DNA of 21,158 bases from Hyphomonadaceae bacterium (GTDB lineage: Bacteria > Pseudomonadota > Alphaproteobacteria > Caulobacterales > Hyphomonadaceae): assembly GCA_016714495.1 (NCBI GenBank), contig JADKDU010000021.1, forward strand, positions 1 to 21,158, written 5' to 3'. The notes under the pieces are model-generated. The model saw nothing but the letters and a program-made list of their open reading frames with translations. It had not been told where the DNA came from and did no database searches. Shown here piece by piece: positions 1 through 9,576 of this stretch (the stretch's first letter is position 1; each line of letters starts with the position of its first letter). A program made the position numbers and the translations under genes.

Positions 1-486
1 TGGCTGTACGTGGCTGTTATCGCGGATACATCTCTACTCACGGCGTGTTGTCGGCTGGTCGATGAAGGCGGACATGACCGCTCAGCTGGTCACTGATGCA
101 CTTATGATGGCGCTGTGGCGGCGCGGCCGACCGCAGGAGCTGCTCCATCACTCCGATCAGGGATCGCAATACACTAGCGATCAGTTCCAGAGGTTGATGG
201 ACGCATCCGGCGTCGTGTGTTCAATGAGCCGTTCTGGCAACTGCTGGGACAACGCGGCTATGGGAGGCTTCTTCTCCTCGCTGAAGACCGAAAGGACTGC
301 CCGCAAGGTTTATCGAACGCGTGATGAGGCCAAGGCCGACGTGTTCGACTACATCGAGCGGTTCTACAATGCGAAGCGCCGGCACTCGACCATCGGCTAT
401 CTCAGCCCGGTTGCGTTCGAGGAAAAGGCGGCGCTAGCTGGACTCGTCGTCTACGAAGAGACCAGCAGCGGCCCACTGACTGAGAC
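1..486 (+). pseudogene. IS3-family transposase OrfB, 3' fragment (rve/DDE integrase core)
   Basis: This is the C-terminal half of an IS3-type transposase, which would catalyse DNA strand transfer. The clearest open stretch starts at 62 and carries the block HHSDQGSQYTS, with the second catalytic Asp, then CWDNAAM, LKTE and the usual ending RRHSTIGYLSPVAFEEKAA. The third catalytic residue, expected as Glu in NAAMESFF, is Gly here (AAMGGFF), so the enzyme should be inactive. Upstream of 62 the protein continues as WLYVAV and then, after a frameshift near 25-30, as LYSRRVVGWS; the 5' part lies outside the window. Around 486 the sequence changes abruptly into an EAL-domain gene on the other strand, so I place the right edge of the element there. 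I could not define the terminal inverted repeat. Any reading past about 440 is junction sequence. Confidence 0.85.
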
Positions 487-2112
487 TGCCGGGCAGATAT
501 ATTTACAGCCATTGTCGTCGGGGGCAGGCCGGCATCCAGCCACGTCCGGGCCTGCGTGCAGGCTTCCCGCAGCGCCCAATCGCCGATCGAAAGAATGAGG
601 CCGCAATCCTCCGCGACCGGAATGAACTGGGTCGGCGGGAGATCGAACGCGAACAGGGCCAGGTCCCACCGGATCAGCGCTTCAACGCCCCTGATCTGCC
701 CGGTCGCGAGGTTGATCAGCGGCTGGTAGTGCAGCGCGAGTTCCTGGCGATCGAGCGCGCGTCGCAGGCACTCCTCGATGGATTGTCGCTCCACGGCGCG
801 GACGGACGTTCACGGCTAGCTTGAAAGAATGTGACTGGCGCCCGTTCTCTTCGCTCTGGTACATCGCGGTATCGGCGTTCCCGATCAAGACTCGCGTCGG
901 CGCCGTCGTCGGGGTGAACGCTAACGCCAATCTCTTGTCGTGACGTGGATATCGCTGCTGCTCTATCGTAGTGTCTCCGATATCGCCTCCAGCATCCGCC
1001 GCGCCGTGATGGCGGCATCCTCAGCGTGTTCACTTCGGCGAAGCGGTACGACCAAATTCGTCGCCTCCCTGCCGGCACACGGTGTCAGAACTGCGAACGC
1101 AATCAACCAGCCGCTTGGCTACCGACTGGAGAAGCTTGTCGCCGATAGGGTGGCCGGTGAGTCATTGATTTACGACCAAATCCGAGGAGGTCGAGGGAAG
1201 GCACGGCGACTTTCTTGTTGTGGCGCGGCGCCACGGAAACTGCCTGGGTCACCCTGTCGTTGAACAACATGCGGTTGGGCAGGCCGGTGAGAAAATCGTG
1301 TTCGGCTGAGTGTGCGAAAACCCGGCGACGACTGTACTCGCCATACTCCACATCACGGAAACACGATGACTGGCGCCCGTGGCGTTTCCCTGACGGTCGT
1401 GAATGGGTGCGACTGAGTCCTCGATCGGGATCTCGCAGCCGTCGCGCCGGATGAGAATGGAGTCCGGCGGGATGTGGACGCTCCGGTCGGAATCGACTGC
1501 AACCCTCGCCGGATCCGCAATCGGCAACTGACTGACCGAACCGATCACGTGAAACACCCGGGCCATCGGCTGGCCCGTTGCCTCGTGGCGCGACCATCCC
1601 GTCAGCTGTTGCGCGACGAGGTTGAGAAATGTGATATTGCCCGCCACGTCGGTACTGATGACCGCGTCGGCGATGCAGTCGAGCGTCACCTGCGCGCGCT
1701 CCTTTTCGGCAAACAGCGCATCTTCGGTGTTCTTGCGCGCGATCGCGTACTGCATGGCGCGCCTGAGGCCGCGCGCGTCGAACTGGCCCTTGATCAGGAA
1801 ATCCTGGGCGCCTTCGTGCAGGGCCTGGGTAGCCAGCACATCGTCATCCATTCCGGTCAGCACGACCAGCGGAGTTGCTGGCGCGGCCGCATGGGTGCGA
1901 CGTACTGCGCCGAGGCCGCGTGCATCGCTCAACCCCAGATCGAGAAGGACGATTTCAAATGAGCGGGAGCGCAGAAGCTTTTCGGCCTCGCGCATGCTTT
2001 CGACGTGGGTGGTTTCGTCGAACGCGCCCTCGTCGATGAGCATTTCACGCAACAGGCGGACATCCCCGTGGCAGTCCTCGATCAGGAGAATCGTCTTGGG
2101 CGGCTGTGTCAT
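487..2112 (-). pseudogene. REC-PAS-GGDEF-EAL signalling protein, frameshifted and cut by IS
   Basis: This is a cyclic-di-GMP signalling protein on the minus strand, starting with ATG at 2112. Residues 1-120 are a receiver domain with acidic pair E12/D13, phospho-acceptor D58, T86 and K108. A PAS domain follows (QVTLDCIADAVISTDVAGNI). After a frameshift near 1375-1395 the linker and GGDEF domain continue (AEHDFLTGLPNRMLFNDR), and the active-site block CRQGGDEF can be read near 1030-1060 in another frame. More frameshifts separate it from the EAL domain (HYQPLINL, GVEALIRW, then VNISARQ), which stops at about 487 where IS3 sequence begins, so most of the phosphodiesterase is lost. The start codon overlaps the stop of an upstream receiver remnant (ATGA), suggesting an original operon with the kinase at 2272-3715. 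At least four indels are needed to rebuild it. Confidence 0.8.
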
Positions 2113-2265
2113 CTGACGTCCAGCGTGTGGAGTAGCAGGCCTGCGCTTGTCAGGCGAAAATCACCGATCTCTTTCACGAGCGCTTCGAAAGCCTTGCGGG
2201 TCAAATGGCCGGCTGCGGGGAGTTCTCGACCAGAAGCACAACCATCGGCGCACCTCGATTTGCAG
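2109..2265 (-). pseudogene. Receiver-domain (Rcp1-like) remnant
   Basis: Between the histidine kinase stop (2272) and the ATG at 2112 the minus strand contains a degenerate receiver start, MVVLLVENSPQPA, then in another frame HLTRKAFEAL. This matches the opening of small stand-alone response regulators (ILLVEDNPAD..LTREAF). Nothing resembling the phospho-acceptor or output half follows, and the reading ends with TGA overlapping the next ATG. Small receivers of this type commonly sit between a PAS kinase and a c-di-GMP protein, which fits the neighbours. The assignment rests on about 30 residues and is tentative. Confidence 0.45.
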
Positions 2266-2271
2266 AATATT

Positions 2272-3715
2272 TCATGCGGTGACTCCAACATCTGCCAGAG
2301 TGAAGCTGAAGGTCGAGCCGCGTCCGGCTTCCGACTCGACCGCAATCACCCCGCCATGGAGTTCAACGATCTTCTTGCAGATCGCGAGGCCAATCCCGGC
2401 GCCCGCGAAATCATCGCTGGTGTGGAGGCGCTGGAACATTCCGAAAATTCTGTCGAAGTGTCGTGGCTCAATCCCCAGGCCGTTGTCCCGGACGGAGAAG
2501 GTCCACCGTCTGGCGTCTCCCCGCGCGGCGGACACATGAATTCTGGGAACGCCCGGGTTCTGATACTTGATCGCGTTGCCGATCAGATTCTGGAATAGCT
2601 GCATCAGCTGCGTCTTGTCCGCCAGCACCATGGGTAGGGAGGCGTCGTAGGTCACGACGGCGCCGCTGGTCCCGATAGCGCCCTGTAGATTGTCCAGCGC
2701 CTGAAGCAGGGCAAGCTCTGCGGCGGTCTCGCGCAACTCGGTGACGCTCGCGCCCATGCGCGAATAGGAGAGCATGTCCTGGATCAGGCGCTGCATGCGA
2801 TTGGCGCCGTTTACGGCAAAGCCATGAATTCATCGGCATCGGCATCCAGCCTGCCTTTGTAGCGCGTTGACAGAAGCTGGGTGTAGCTGGCGACCATCCG
2901 CAATGGCTCCTGCAGATCGTGGGAGGCCATGCAAGCGAAGCGCCCCAGCCCCTCGTTGGAGCGGTTGAGCGCCTCGACCTTCGCCAGCAGGTCTGTTGCG
3001 GCCTTCAGGCGGACGCTGATATCGCGGATCGAGGCGGTGACCAGAATTCCGTCAGCGCTGCCGTGCGGGCTCAGCGCAGAGTTCTATCGAAACTCGCTCC
3101 GTCTCTTCGCCGCGCGACAAAAGCTTCGATGCCGGAGCCGATCCGCTGCGCCCGCAGCGCCGTCGGCTGAACGCAATCGAGATGCGGCCAGGCTCCTCGT
3201 GAAACCCCTGGGGGAATGATGCTTTCGACCTTCTGGCCAAGGAGTTCGTGTCGGCCATAGCCGAACCGCCTCTCGGCCTCGAGATTGAGAAGAACGATTT
3301 CGCCCGACTGGTTCACAACCACCATCGGGTCAGGCGCCGCCTCAAGCAGGCCTCGATACTTGCCTTCCATCTGCGAGAAATGCCTCTCGGCATTCCGCCG
3401 TACGCTGATATCGCGAACCGCCGCAGTCACGAGGAGCCCTTCGGGGCTGTTCAGCGGGCTCATCATCAGCTCGATCGGGAATTCGCTGCCATCCTTGCGC
3501 AAGGCCATCAATTCGAGGCCCGCGCCGAACTGATGCGCAAGTGCGTCGGCAGGCGCGCGGACCCCGTTGACGAGCAGGCGCCCGGGAAATCCTGCCGGAA
3601 TAATGATCGTCACCTGCTCGCCCAGCAGCTCATCGCGACTGTATCCGAACTGCTTTTCCGACTGCAGGTTGAGAAGCACGATCTCGCCTGCCTCGTTTCT
3701 TCGGACCACGGTCAA
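2272..3715 (-). CDS. PAS-PAS sensor histidine kinase, frameshifted, N-terminus uncertain
   Basis: This is a sensor kinase that would autophosphorylate and pass phosphate to a receiver, probably in the adjacent genes. Two similar PAS domains come first (GEIVLLNLQSEKQFGYSRDE and GEIVLLNLEAERRFGYGRHE), each followed by a PAC-like block (VTAAVRDISVRRNAE). After frameshifts near 3070-3110, the HisKA H-box ASHDLQEPLRMV is readable near 2890-2935. A further one-base shift near 2825 leads to the HATPase_c domain: N box LFQNLIGNAIKY, G1 VRDNGLGIE, F box IFGMFQRLH and G2 GAGIGLAICKKIVELHGG. The protein ends at 2272. No transmembrane segment is visible, so it is probably cytosolic. The first PAS lacks its usual beginning, an in-frame stop lies upstream, and TTG at 3715 is the first possible start, so the N-terminus may be lost. 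Confidence 0.8.
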
Positions 3716-3786
3716 TTTGAGCAGGCGGCCAGTTTTGCCTTCTGTGCTTGTCCCTTACGGAGCTGTTGAGCGACGAGGCCCCAGAG

Positions 3787-4967
3787 CTAATCCGCGCCGA
3801 GTTTTAAAAGGGGAGTCCTTGCCGCGCGGAGGGCAGGGAAAATTCCGCCGAGCAGGCCAAGCAAAGCGGCGAGCTGCACGCCGGCAAATCAGCGCTGGTC
3901 CGACGTTGAAATCGAATCCAACCTGTGTCGACCCGCGCCCAGCGTAGACGCCGTCAGTCCGTTGAAGAGCAGGTACGCGGCGCCGGCGCCGACAAGGCCG
4001 CCTGAAAGAGCCAGCACCAGAGACTCTGTGATGGCTCCCATGAAGGCCGGGAAGCCGCCGAAGCCGATAGCACGAAGCGTCGCCAGTTCCTTACTGCGTG
4101 CTTCGACAGCCGCATACATCGTGTTAAGCGCACCAGCGAGTGCGCCAAAGCCCAGTGTGATGGAAAGCGCCCAGCCAAAATAGATGAGATACTGGAGGAT
4201 TGAGCTTCGCCGGCAAAATGCTCCTTCTCGGTCTTCACATCGACCCGCAGGCGCGGCTCGCTCGCAACGAAAGCCTTCACCTCTACAAGAGACGCAGGAG
4301 ATTCGAGGCGTGCCCGCAAAGCCTGAACGGATGGTCCGCGATTGAAGAGACTCTGAACCACCGGCAGGTCAGCCCACAGCTCACTGTCGAAGACCGTGCC
4401 AGGCACTTCGAATACGCCGACCACCGTCCATGCGCTTCCGCCCAGCTGAAGTTCGGAGTTGAGGTCAAATCCCTTGAACTCTCTTTGACGCCGGCTCCCA
4501 CGATCATCCTCAGTTGTACCCGGCTCTGACATCCTGCCTGAGCTAAAGCGAAAACCTGGACGCAGGTCGGGCGCTCGGGGTGTCACGCCACGCAGAGAGA
4601 CGTTGGCTTCGCCGCCGCCCGCCCGACGGTTAGCTCCCACCACGACATACAACTCTGGGGAGGTGATCGAACGCCCTGACGCATCGCGAGCAAAGCCCGG
4701 CGATTCCTCCAGCAAACGCACGGCCTCGGATGACATGGTCGAGTTGAGTTCCGCCTCGGAGCCGGTTCCGAGGATCATTGCGATGTCGTCAGAGCCCGTG
4801 CCAGCGACGGTCTTTGCGAAGCCGTCCGACATGGCCAGGAAAGCCAGCAGCGTCGCAACAACTAGTGCAATCGAAAGGATGGTCGTTATCGACCCCCAGA
4901 AGCGGCTGCGCGGGCCGCCTATGGTCATGGCGATGACAGCGGAAATCTGGCGGACAATGGAGGCCAA
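3787..4967 (-). CDS. MacB/FtsX-type ABC transporter permease (second permease), frameshifted
   Basis: This is an inner-membrane permease of the MacB/FtsX type. Residues about 25-50 form the first membrane segment (ITTILSIALVVATLLAFLAM), and a large periplasmic domain follows. The C-terminal three-helix part appears after a frameshift near 4200: TMYAAVEARSKELATLRAIGF is the typical cytoplasmic coupling stretch after the second helix. After further shifts near 3955 and 3870 comes the last helix and tail (VQLAALLGLLGGIFPALRAA...LLKLGAD), stopping at TAG 3787-3789. The rebuilt length is about 393 residues, like its neighbour (388). The start is TTG at 4967, three bases after the previous stop, with GGAGG at good spacing. 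The pair of permeases with one ATPase and one fusion protein suggests a heterodimeric exporter; the substrate is unknown. Confidence 0.8.
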
Positions 4968-4970
4968 GCG

Positions 4971-6137
4971 CTAGATCCTCCGGAAGGCAGTGATGACGTT
5001 CACGCGCATGGCGTTGAAGGCCGGTACGGCGCCCGTGATGAAGCCGAGGGCGGCCATGAAGCCGACGGCCGACAGCGCGATCTGCGACGTGATGCGCATG
5101 CCGCCGAAGAACTGGTTCAGGGCGGGGATGCTGCTCAGCGCATTTGTCAGAAGGTTCGCAAGGGCCAGGCCGAGGAGAGGCCGCCGAATAGGAGCAAGCA
5201 GAAGCGTTTCCCCAACGACGATGCGGCCTAGGCGGCCGGACGTGAAGCCAAGCGTCTTCATGACCGCAATTTCGCCGGTGCGCTCACGGATAGCGCCGGC
5301 CATTGCGTTGCCGACGATAAGCAGGATCGTGACGAAAGCGGCGCCCGTCACACCAAGAATGATTAATCCGATATTTCCCCGCTGGTCGATGAAGGCGGCA
5401 TTGAAAGCTTGCTCGGACAGTGTCTCTGTCTCGGCGCGCGAATTGGCGAACTGTGCGTCCAGGCGCGCCGCGACTGCATCATTCTGCGCGGGGTCTGCCG
5501 TAACGATCTGAACAATGCCGACCGTGTCATTGCTGAAGGTGCGCCCTTCATCGAGATACTCGAAATGGACGAAGACGGACCCTGTGGAAGTGTTGGCGTC
5601 CTTGCCGTCGTAGATGGCGCGGATCACAACAGGCCAGACCGACGTGCCGTCGCGTCTGCGCCAGATGTTGGATGAAAGCGGTATCTGCTGGCCCAGCTGC
5701 CAGCCGTATTGTTCAGCGACCGATCGGCCTACCATTATACTGTCGCGGTTGGTAATGAAGGCTTGTCGCTGATCTTCGGGCATCACGTATTCACTGTAAA
5801 TGCGGGTGTAGCTTTCCGGGTCGACCGCAAACGTCAGCAGGAAATTGCGAGGCGCTTGGTAGTAGCCACCGAACCAGTTGGAGTAACTTACGTCTGCCAC
5901 GCCCTCTACATTCTGGATGCGGTTCACATAAGCGAGGGGAAGCGGCTGGGTGAAGTTGATGCGGTTCGCGACCACAAGCCTGTTGCCTGATGAGGGCCCC
6001 GCCGCATTCTCGAGGGACGACTGGAATGCCGCCAAGACCCCATAGATAAGGAAGGCGATGAAGATCGCAAAGATAAGAAGACCGGTGCGCAGCGGTTTCC
6101 GTCCCAGTCCGGAAAGGATGAGCCGGAAGTCGCTCAC
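4971..6137 (-). CDS. MacB/FtsX-type ABC transporter permease (first permease)
   Basis: This is an intact 388-residue inner-membrane permease. It has an N-terminal membrane helix (LRTGLLIFAIFIAFLIYGVL), a periplasmic MacB_PCD-like domain of about 220 residues, and a C-terminal FtsX domain with three helices. The FtsX domain contains the coupling stretch AMAGAIRERTGEIAVMKTLGF and ends PAFNAMRVNVITAFRRI. The start is GTG at 6137, which overlaps the stop of the ATPase gene (GTGA), so the two are probably translationally coupled. Together with the ATPase, the second permease and the membrane fusion protein it would form a MacAB-like efflux or lipoprotein-processing complex. It is one of the few uninterrupted long genes in the window. 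Confidence 0.88.
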   Translation of the reverse strand: MSDFRLILSGLGRKPLRTGLLIFAIFIAFLIYGVLAAFQSSLENAAGPSSGNRLVVANRINFTQPLPLAYVNRIQNVEGVADVSYSNWFGGYYQAPRNFLLTFAVDPESYTRIYSEYVMPEDQRQAFITNRDSIMVGRSVAEQYGWQLGQQIPLSSNIWRRRDGTSVWPVVIRAIYDGKDANTSTGSVFVHFEYLDEGRTFSNDTVGIVQIVTADPAQNDAVAARLDAQFANSRAETETLSEQAFNAAFIDQRGNIGLIILGVTGAAFVTILLIVGNAMAGAIRERTGEIAVMKTLGFTSGRLGRIVVGETLLLAPIRRPLLGLALANLLTNALSSIPALNQFFGGMRITSQIALSAVGFMAALGFITGAVPAFNAMRVNVITAFRRI

Positions 6138-6823
6138 GTCAGCCGCTCCTCGAATGCGCCCTTGTCGAGATGCAGTTCGCGACGCGCCATCCTTTGCAGC
6201 AGCTGGGTCCGTGGGTCACCATCACGATGGTTTTGCCCAGCTCGCGGTTAAGCAACTGAAGCATCTCGAGGATCTCGACGGCTGTCGTTCTGTCCAGGTC
6301 GCCGGTGGGTTCATCGGCGAGGATCAGCTTGGGATCTGCAACAATTGCGCGGGCGATGGCTACCCGTTGCTGCTGACCGCCGGAGAGTTCTTTCGGCTTG
6401 TGACCAGCGCGATTATCGAGGCCCACGATTTCCAGTACTGCTCTTCACCGCCGCTTGCGCTCGACGGAGCCAAGCTGCGAGTAGCAGCGGCAATTCGACA
6501 TTTCGTGCGGCGGACATGGTCGGCATCAAATTGCAGAACTGGAAGATGAAGCCGATGTTCGCCGCGCGCCAGGCGGACATCTGGCTTTCCGAGAGTTTCT
6601 CGATTGGCGCGCCGTCAAACAGGATCGTTCCGCCGGTCGGCCGATCGAGGCCGCCAAGAAGATTGAGTAGGGTCGTCTTGCCTGAACCCGATGGGCCCAT
6701 CATGGCTACAAAGTCGCCCTGCGGTATGGAGAGATTCAGATCGGTGAAGATGCTGATCGTCTCGTCGCCGCGGCGATAAGTCTTGGCTATATTACGCAAG
6801 ACGATCAGCTCACTGTCCGACAT
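6134..6823 (-). CDS. MacB/LolD-like ABC transporter ATPase, frameshifted
   Basis: This is the cytoplasmic ATPase of the exporter. Residues 43-50 are Walker A (GPSGSGKT), the Q-loop is IGFIFQFCNLMPT, the signature is LSGGQQQR, Walker B is LILADEPTGDLD, and the H-loop is VMVTHG. The two halves are in different frames, with an indel between about 6430 and 6460. A second indel near 6200 changes the C-terminal tail: the expected REL-HLDKGAFEERLT is readable in another frame and ends with TGA at 6134-6136, overlapping the GTG start of the permease. About 230 residues when rebuilt, the normal size for the LolD/MacB ATPase family. The ATG at 6823 follows the fusion-protein stop by 24 bases and has CGGAG upstream. 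Confidence 0.82.
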
Positions 6824-6847
6824 GGCGTTGCTTGCTCCGAGGCGACC

Positions 6848-7852
6848 CTAGCTGGCCGATCTGTCGAACGTCACCTTTGCCGCCATCTGAGGCAGCACGC
6901 GCGCATCACGCTCCTTGAAGCCCACCCGCACTTGGATCGTGGCGCGATCACGATTGGCGGTCGGGATGATCGCGATCACCTCTCCGGCGATCTGCCAGTC
7001 AGGATAGGCATCGAGCACGATCTTGGCTGACTGACCTTGTTTGATGTCGGCGATCTGCCCTCTCATTGACATCGACCTCCACCTCAGGCTGGCCATGTAC
7101 ATCAGCGTTGCCACGCCTGTCCGCGTGAACTCGCCACCGCCCGCCGCTGGCGACAGGATTTCGCCTGCCTGCGCGTTCTTGGCGATAATGACGCCGGCAA
7201 ACGGGGCGCGAATGATGTGACGCTCAACGAACTCGCTTTGCCGCGCCACTGCTGTCTGGGCGACGCGTGCGTCGGCCGTTGCAGCGTTGTACTGGGCGGT
7301 AAGGAGGCGATCCCGAGAAACTGCTGCGTCGAGCGATGCCGCAGAGACTGCGCCCGTCTGCGCCAGTCTGTCGGCGCGCTGGTTTTGAGCCTCCGCCTCG
7401 ACCATCTGAGCTTTCAGAGAGACGATCGTCGCATTCGCTGACTGCAAACGGCCGCGGGCGAGCTCCAGGTCATATCGCGCCAGGTCGTCATCGAGGCGAG
7501 CCAGTATCTGTCCCTTCGACGATGGCGCTTTCCTCGAACGTCACGTCGGTCAGTCGCCCCGTGATGTCCACCGAGACTGTCGCCGATCGCCTTGCAACGA
7601 CGTAGCCGGACGCGACAAGTCCGCCACGCGGCCTATCTGCGGTGGTGGTCGAGGGCGTGGCCGGCGCCGTTACTGCGCCGGCGACCCTTGCGGTCTCCCC
7701 TACGGGCGCCGCGCCGCGCCCGAGCATGCTCCACGCCACGGCGCCGACCGCGATCACGGCAGCTGCCAGCGCGGCGATCCGCCAGCGGGTGCTTGACCTA
7801 GGGACGCCGAGCGGTCGATCGATAGGGATTTCAGCTTTTCAGAGATGTTCAT
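6848..7852 (-). CDS. HlyD/RND-type periplasmic membrane fusion protein (MacA-like), frameshifted
   Basis: This is the periplasmic adaptor of the ABC exporter and the first gene of its operon. The N-terminus MNISEKLKSLSIDR starts at 7852. After a frameshift it continues into a membrane anchor (RIAALAAAVIAVGAVAWSML). Then follow a first lipoyl half (VASGYVVARRSATVSVDITG), a long alpha-helical hairpin rich in Ala, Gln and Glu (about 7480-7240), the second lipoyl half (IIRAPFAGVIIAKNAQAGEI) and the beta-barrel (GQSAKIVLDAYPDWQIAGEV), ending at 6848. There are breaks near 7790-7810 and 7450-7490. Near 7060-7080 a short block reads LRWRSMSM in the long frame, but in another frame it gives the expected EVEVDVNE, so two indels appear to compensate each other. 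Confidence 0.8.
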
Positions 7853-8125
7853 TTCAGAACTTTCCATGTCCGCCCCGCCACCAGCATGCGCCTCGCCTGT
7901 TCAGGGCGTGAGGATGGTTGATGGCGTGTATGTCCCTTTACGCAGCAGGGAGCAAAGCGGATCGAGTACATCGCCGCCGCACCGGTTAAGCGGTTGAGCC
8001 GCCTCTCTGCAAATGTCGAATAGCGTCAGGGCGGGACGGCCGGCGTCGGGCGTTCACCTCCTCAGGGAGCCGTGAGCGTATATCCAGCCTCTGCGATAAC
8101 GGTGGTTACTTGCGGGAAAATCAAC

Positions 8126-8286
8126 GAGGGGCCTGCGCCGAACCAAATGTGGCTGGCGAACTTCACTTTACATCTGGACCGCGGAAGGATGGCTCTACGT
8201 GGCTGTCGTCATCGATCTCTATTCACGGCGCGTTGTCGGCTAGTCGATGAAGGGCCATGACTGCTCAGCTCGTCACCGACGACTTG
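8126..8286 (+). pseudogene. IS3-family transposase OrfB relic (middle segment)
   Basis: This short stretch encodes APNQMWLANFT and then, after a one-base shift at TTCACTTTACATC, YIWTAEGWLYVAVVIDLYSRRVVG, a stop (TAG in place of Trp), and SMKG. It is the start of the IS3 integrase core and closely resembles the fragment at positions 1-110. The first catalytic Asp (expected WVADFTY) is Asn here. The relic then fades into unrelated sequence before the cytochrome gene. The preceding stretch 7853-8125, between the divergent fusion-protein gene and this relic, contains no gene I can support. Confidence 0.75.
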
Positions 8287-8327
8287 GCTTTTTGCGCCCG
8301 GCCTCGCGGGGTACAAGCCTGGGCCCT

Positions 8328-8341
8328 TTGATCCACATCAG
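8328..8341 (+). promoter_or_regulatory. Candidate FNR/FixK-type binding site
   Basis: The sequence TTGATCCACATCAG fits the FNR/FixK consensus TTGAT-N4-ATCAA at nine of ten defined bases. Its end lies 65 bases before the ATG of a c-type cytochrome gene, a typical class of target. A Crp/FNR-type regulator with an ExxSR recognition helix is encoded at 16912-17568. One match of this size could arise by chance, and I saw no convincing -10 element to go with it. Confidence 0.35.
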
Positions 8342-8406
8342 GCCGCGACCCTCGCGGGTGGCCTAGCTTCGCGGTTGGCGTCCATAGAAACTGTCGTGAG
8401 GAAGCG

Positions 8407-8847
8407 ATGCTCCGATTGCTGGTCCTGTTGGGTTGCGCCTCCCTCGCCGCTGCTTGTGTCGCCGGTCTCGGCGCTGCGCCGACTTTGGCCAGCAACGGTT
8501 CACCTGGTCAGGCGCAAACCAATCCGCCGCGACCGTCGGGCCTTGTATACGCCGAGAAGGCCTGCTCTGGCTGCCACGCGGTGGCTGTCGGCCAAACCCG
8601 ATCTCCGGATCCCAAAGCTCCGACATTTGAGACGATCGCCAACATACCAGGAATGACAACCATGGCGCTTAACGTCTGGCTACACAGCAGCCAGCATCGT
8701 CACATGCCGTACGTGAACGTTGAGCTCAGCTCGAGATGCTTTCGGAATACCTCTTTTCTCTCAGGAACCAGGCCGGCGGCGTTCGGCTGGAGATCGCGCC
8801 ATTGCAGGGTCAGCATATGCCGTCACAGGTTACCTTGCCGAACGTAA
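8407..8847 (+). CDS. Small c-type cytochrome, exported, frameshifted near C-terminus
   Basis: This is an exported electron-transfer protein with one covalently bound haem. A signal peptide covers roughly residues 1-29 (hydrophobic LLVLLGCASLAAACVAGL, then APTLA). The haem site is C53-S-G-C56-H57 in KACSGCHAV, and M100 in RHMPYVNVE is the likely distal axial ligand. The expected last helix (EMLSEYLFSLR) is readable only after a shift near 8725. In the annotated frame the last 40 residues are out of frame and stop at 8847. GAGGAA precedes the ATG at good spacing. In the corrected frame there is no stop before the next gene, so the true end is not visible. A possible FNR/FixK site lies upstream. 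Confidence 0.75.
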   Translation: MLRLLVLLGCASLAAACVAGLGAAPTLASNGSPGQAQTNPPRPSGLVYAEKACSGCHAVAVGQTRSPDPKAPTFETIANIPGMTTMALNVWLHSSQHRHMPYVNVELSSRCFRNTSFLSGTRPAAFGWRSRHCRVSICRHRLPCRT

Positions 8848-9576
8848 GAACTGTCGAACTGACCGCTCCGCTCCGTTGGCTTTCGGAGGCGTGGGGAGAT
8901 TTGGGGAAAGTGTTGTTCCCCTGCCTGACCTACGGATGTGTCCTGGCTCTGTTCAGTGCATTTCTGGTCTTCGCGATGGTCGCGTCAAACTTGGCCTTCT
9001 GGGTCTGGGCGCTGATCTGTGGCTTCGTTTTTGTGGCGCCCATCCTGGCGATGGGCCTCTACGAGGCGGGCCGACTGATCGAGCGCGGCATTCGGCCCAA
9101 GCTCAGTGATCATCTTTGTCAGATCAGCTTTCCGTCAAGACCTCGCATATCTGGGTCTAGCATTGCTGATCATCTTCCTGGTGTGGGGAGGTATTGCGCA
9201 AATCGTCTACGGCTTGTCCACTCATCGCCTTCACAAGACACTCCCGGAGTTTGTGGTCTTTGCAATCGGAACACCCGAAGGCCATGTGATGTTGGTCGTT
9301 GGCTCGATCGTGGGCGGCCCGATAGCTTTCCTGGCTTACTGCCTGGTGGTCGTCTCCGCACCGATGCTGCTTGATCGACAGAACGACGTTTTCGTAGCGA
9401 CGGTCACAAGCGTCCGAGCTGTAGTCAGGAATCCCGCACCCATGATTCTGTGGGCGGCGCTGTTGGCTGGGATTACATTCGCGACAGCACTGACGGGCTT
9501 CCTGGCCCTGACCTTCGTATTTCCTTGGCTGGGTTTGGCGAGTTGGCGCGCCTACCGGGATCTGGTTTCAGGGTAA
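8818..9576 (+). CDS. DUF2189-family integral membrane protein, frameshifted
   Basis: This is an inner-membrane protein of the uncharacterised DUF2189 family. The N-terminus MPSQVTLPNVRTVELTAPLRWLSEAWGDL is the cytoplasmic lead typical of this family, and several helices follow (VLALFSAFLVFAMVASNLAFWVWALICGFVFVAP). A frameshift near 9095-9110 moves the rest into another frame: LAYLGLALLIIFLVWGGIAQ, HVMLVVGSIVGGPIAFLAYCLVVVSAPMLLDR and a final pair of helices ending WRAYRDLVSG at 9576. I chose ATG 8818 because homologous sequence starts there. The same frame is open further upstream into the cytochrome C-terminus, so a fusion cannot be excluded. The function is unknown; DUF2189 genes often lie near cytochrome genes. 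Confidence 0.72.
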
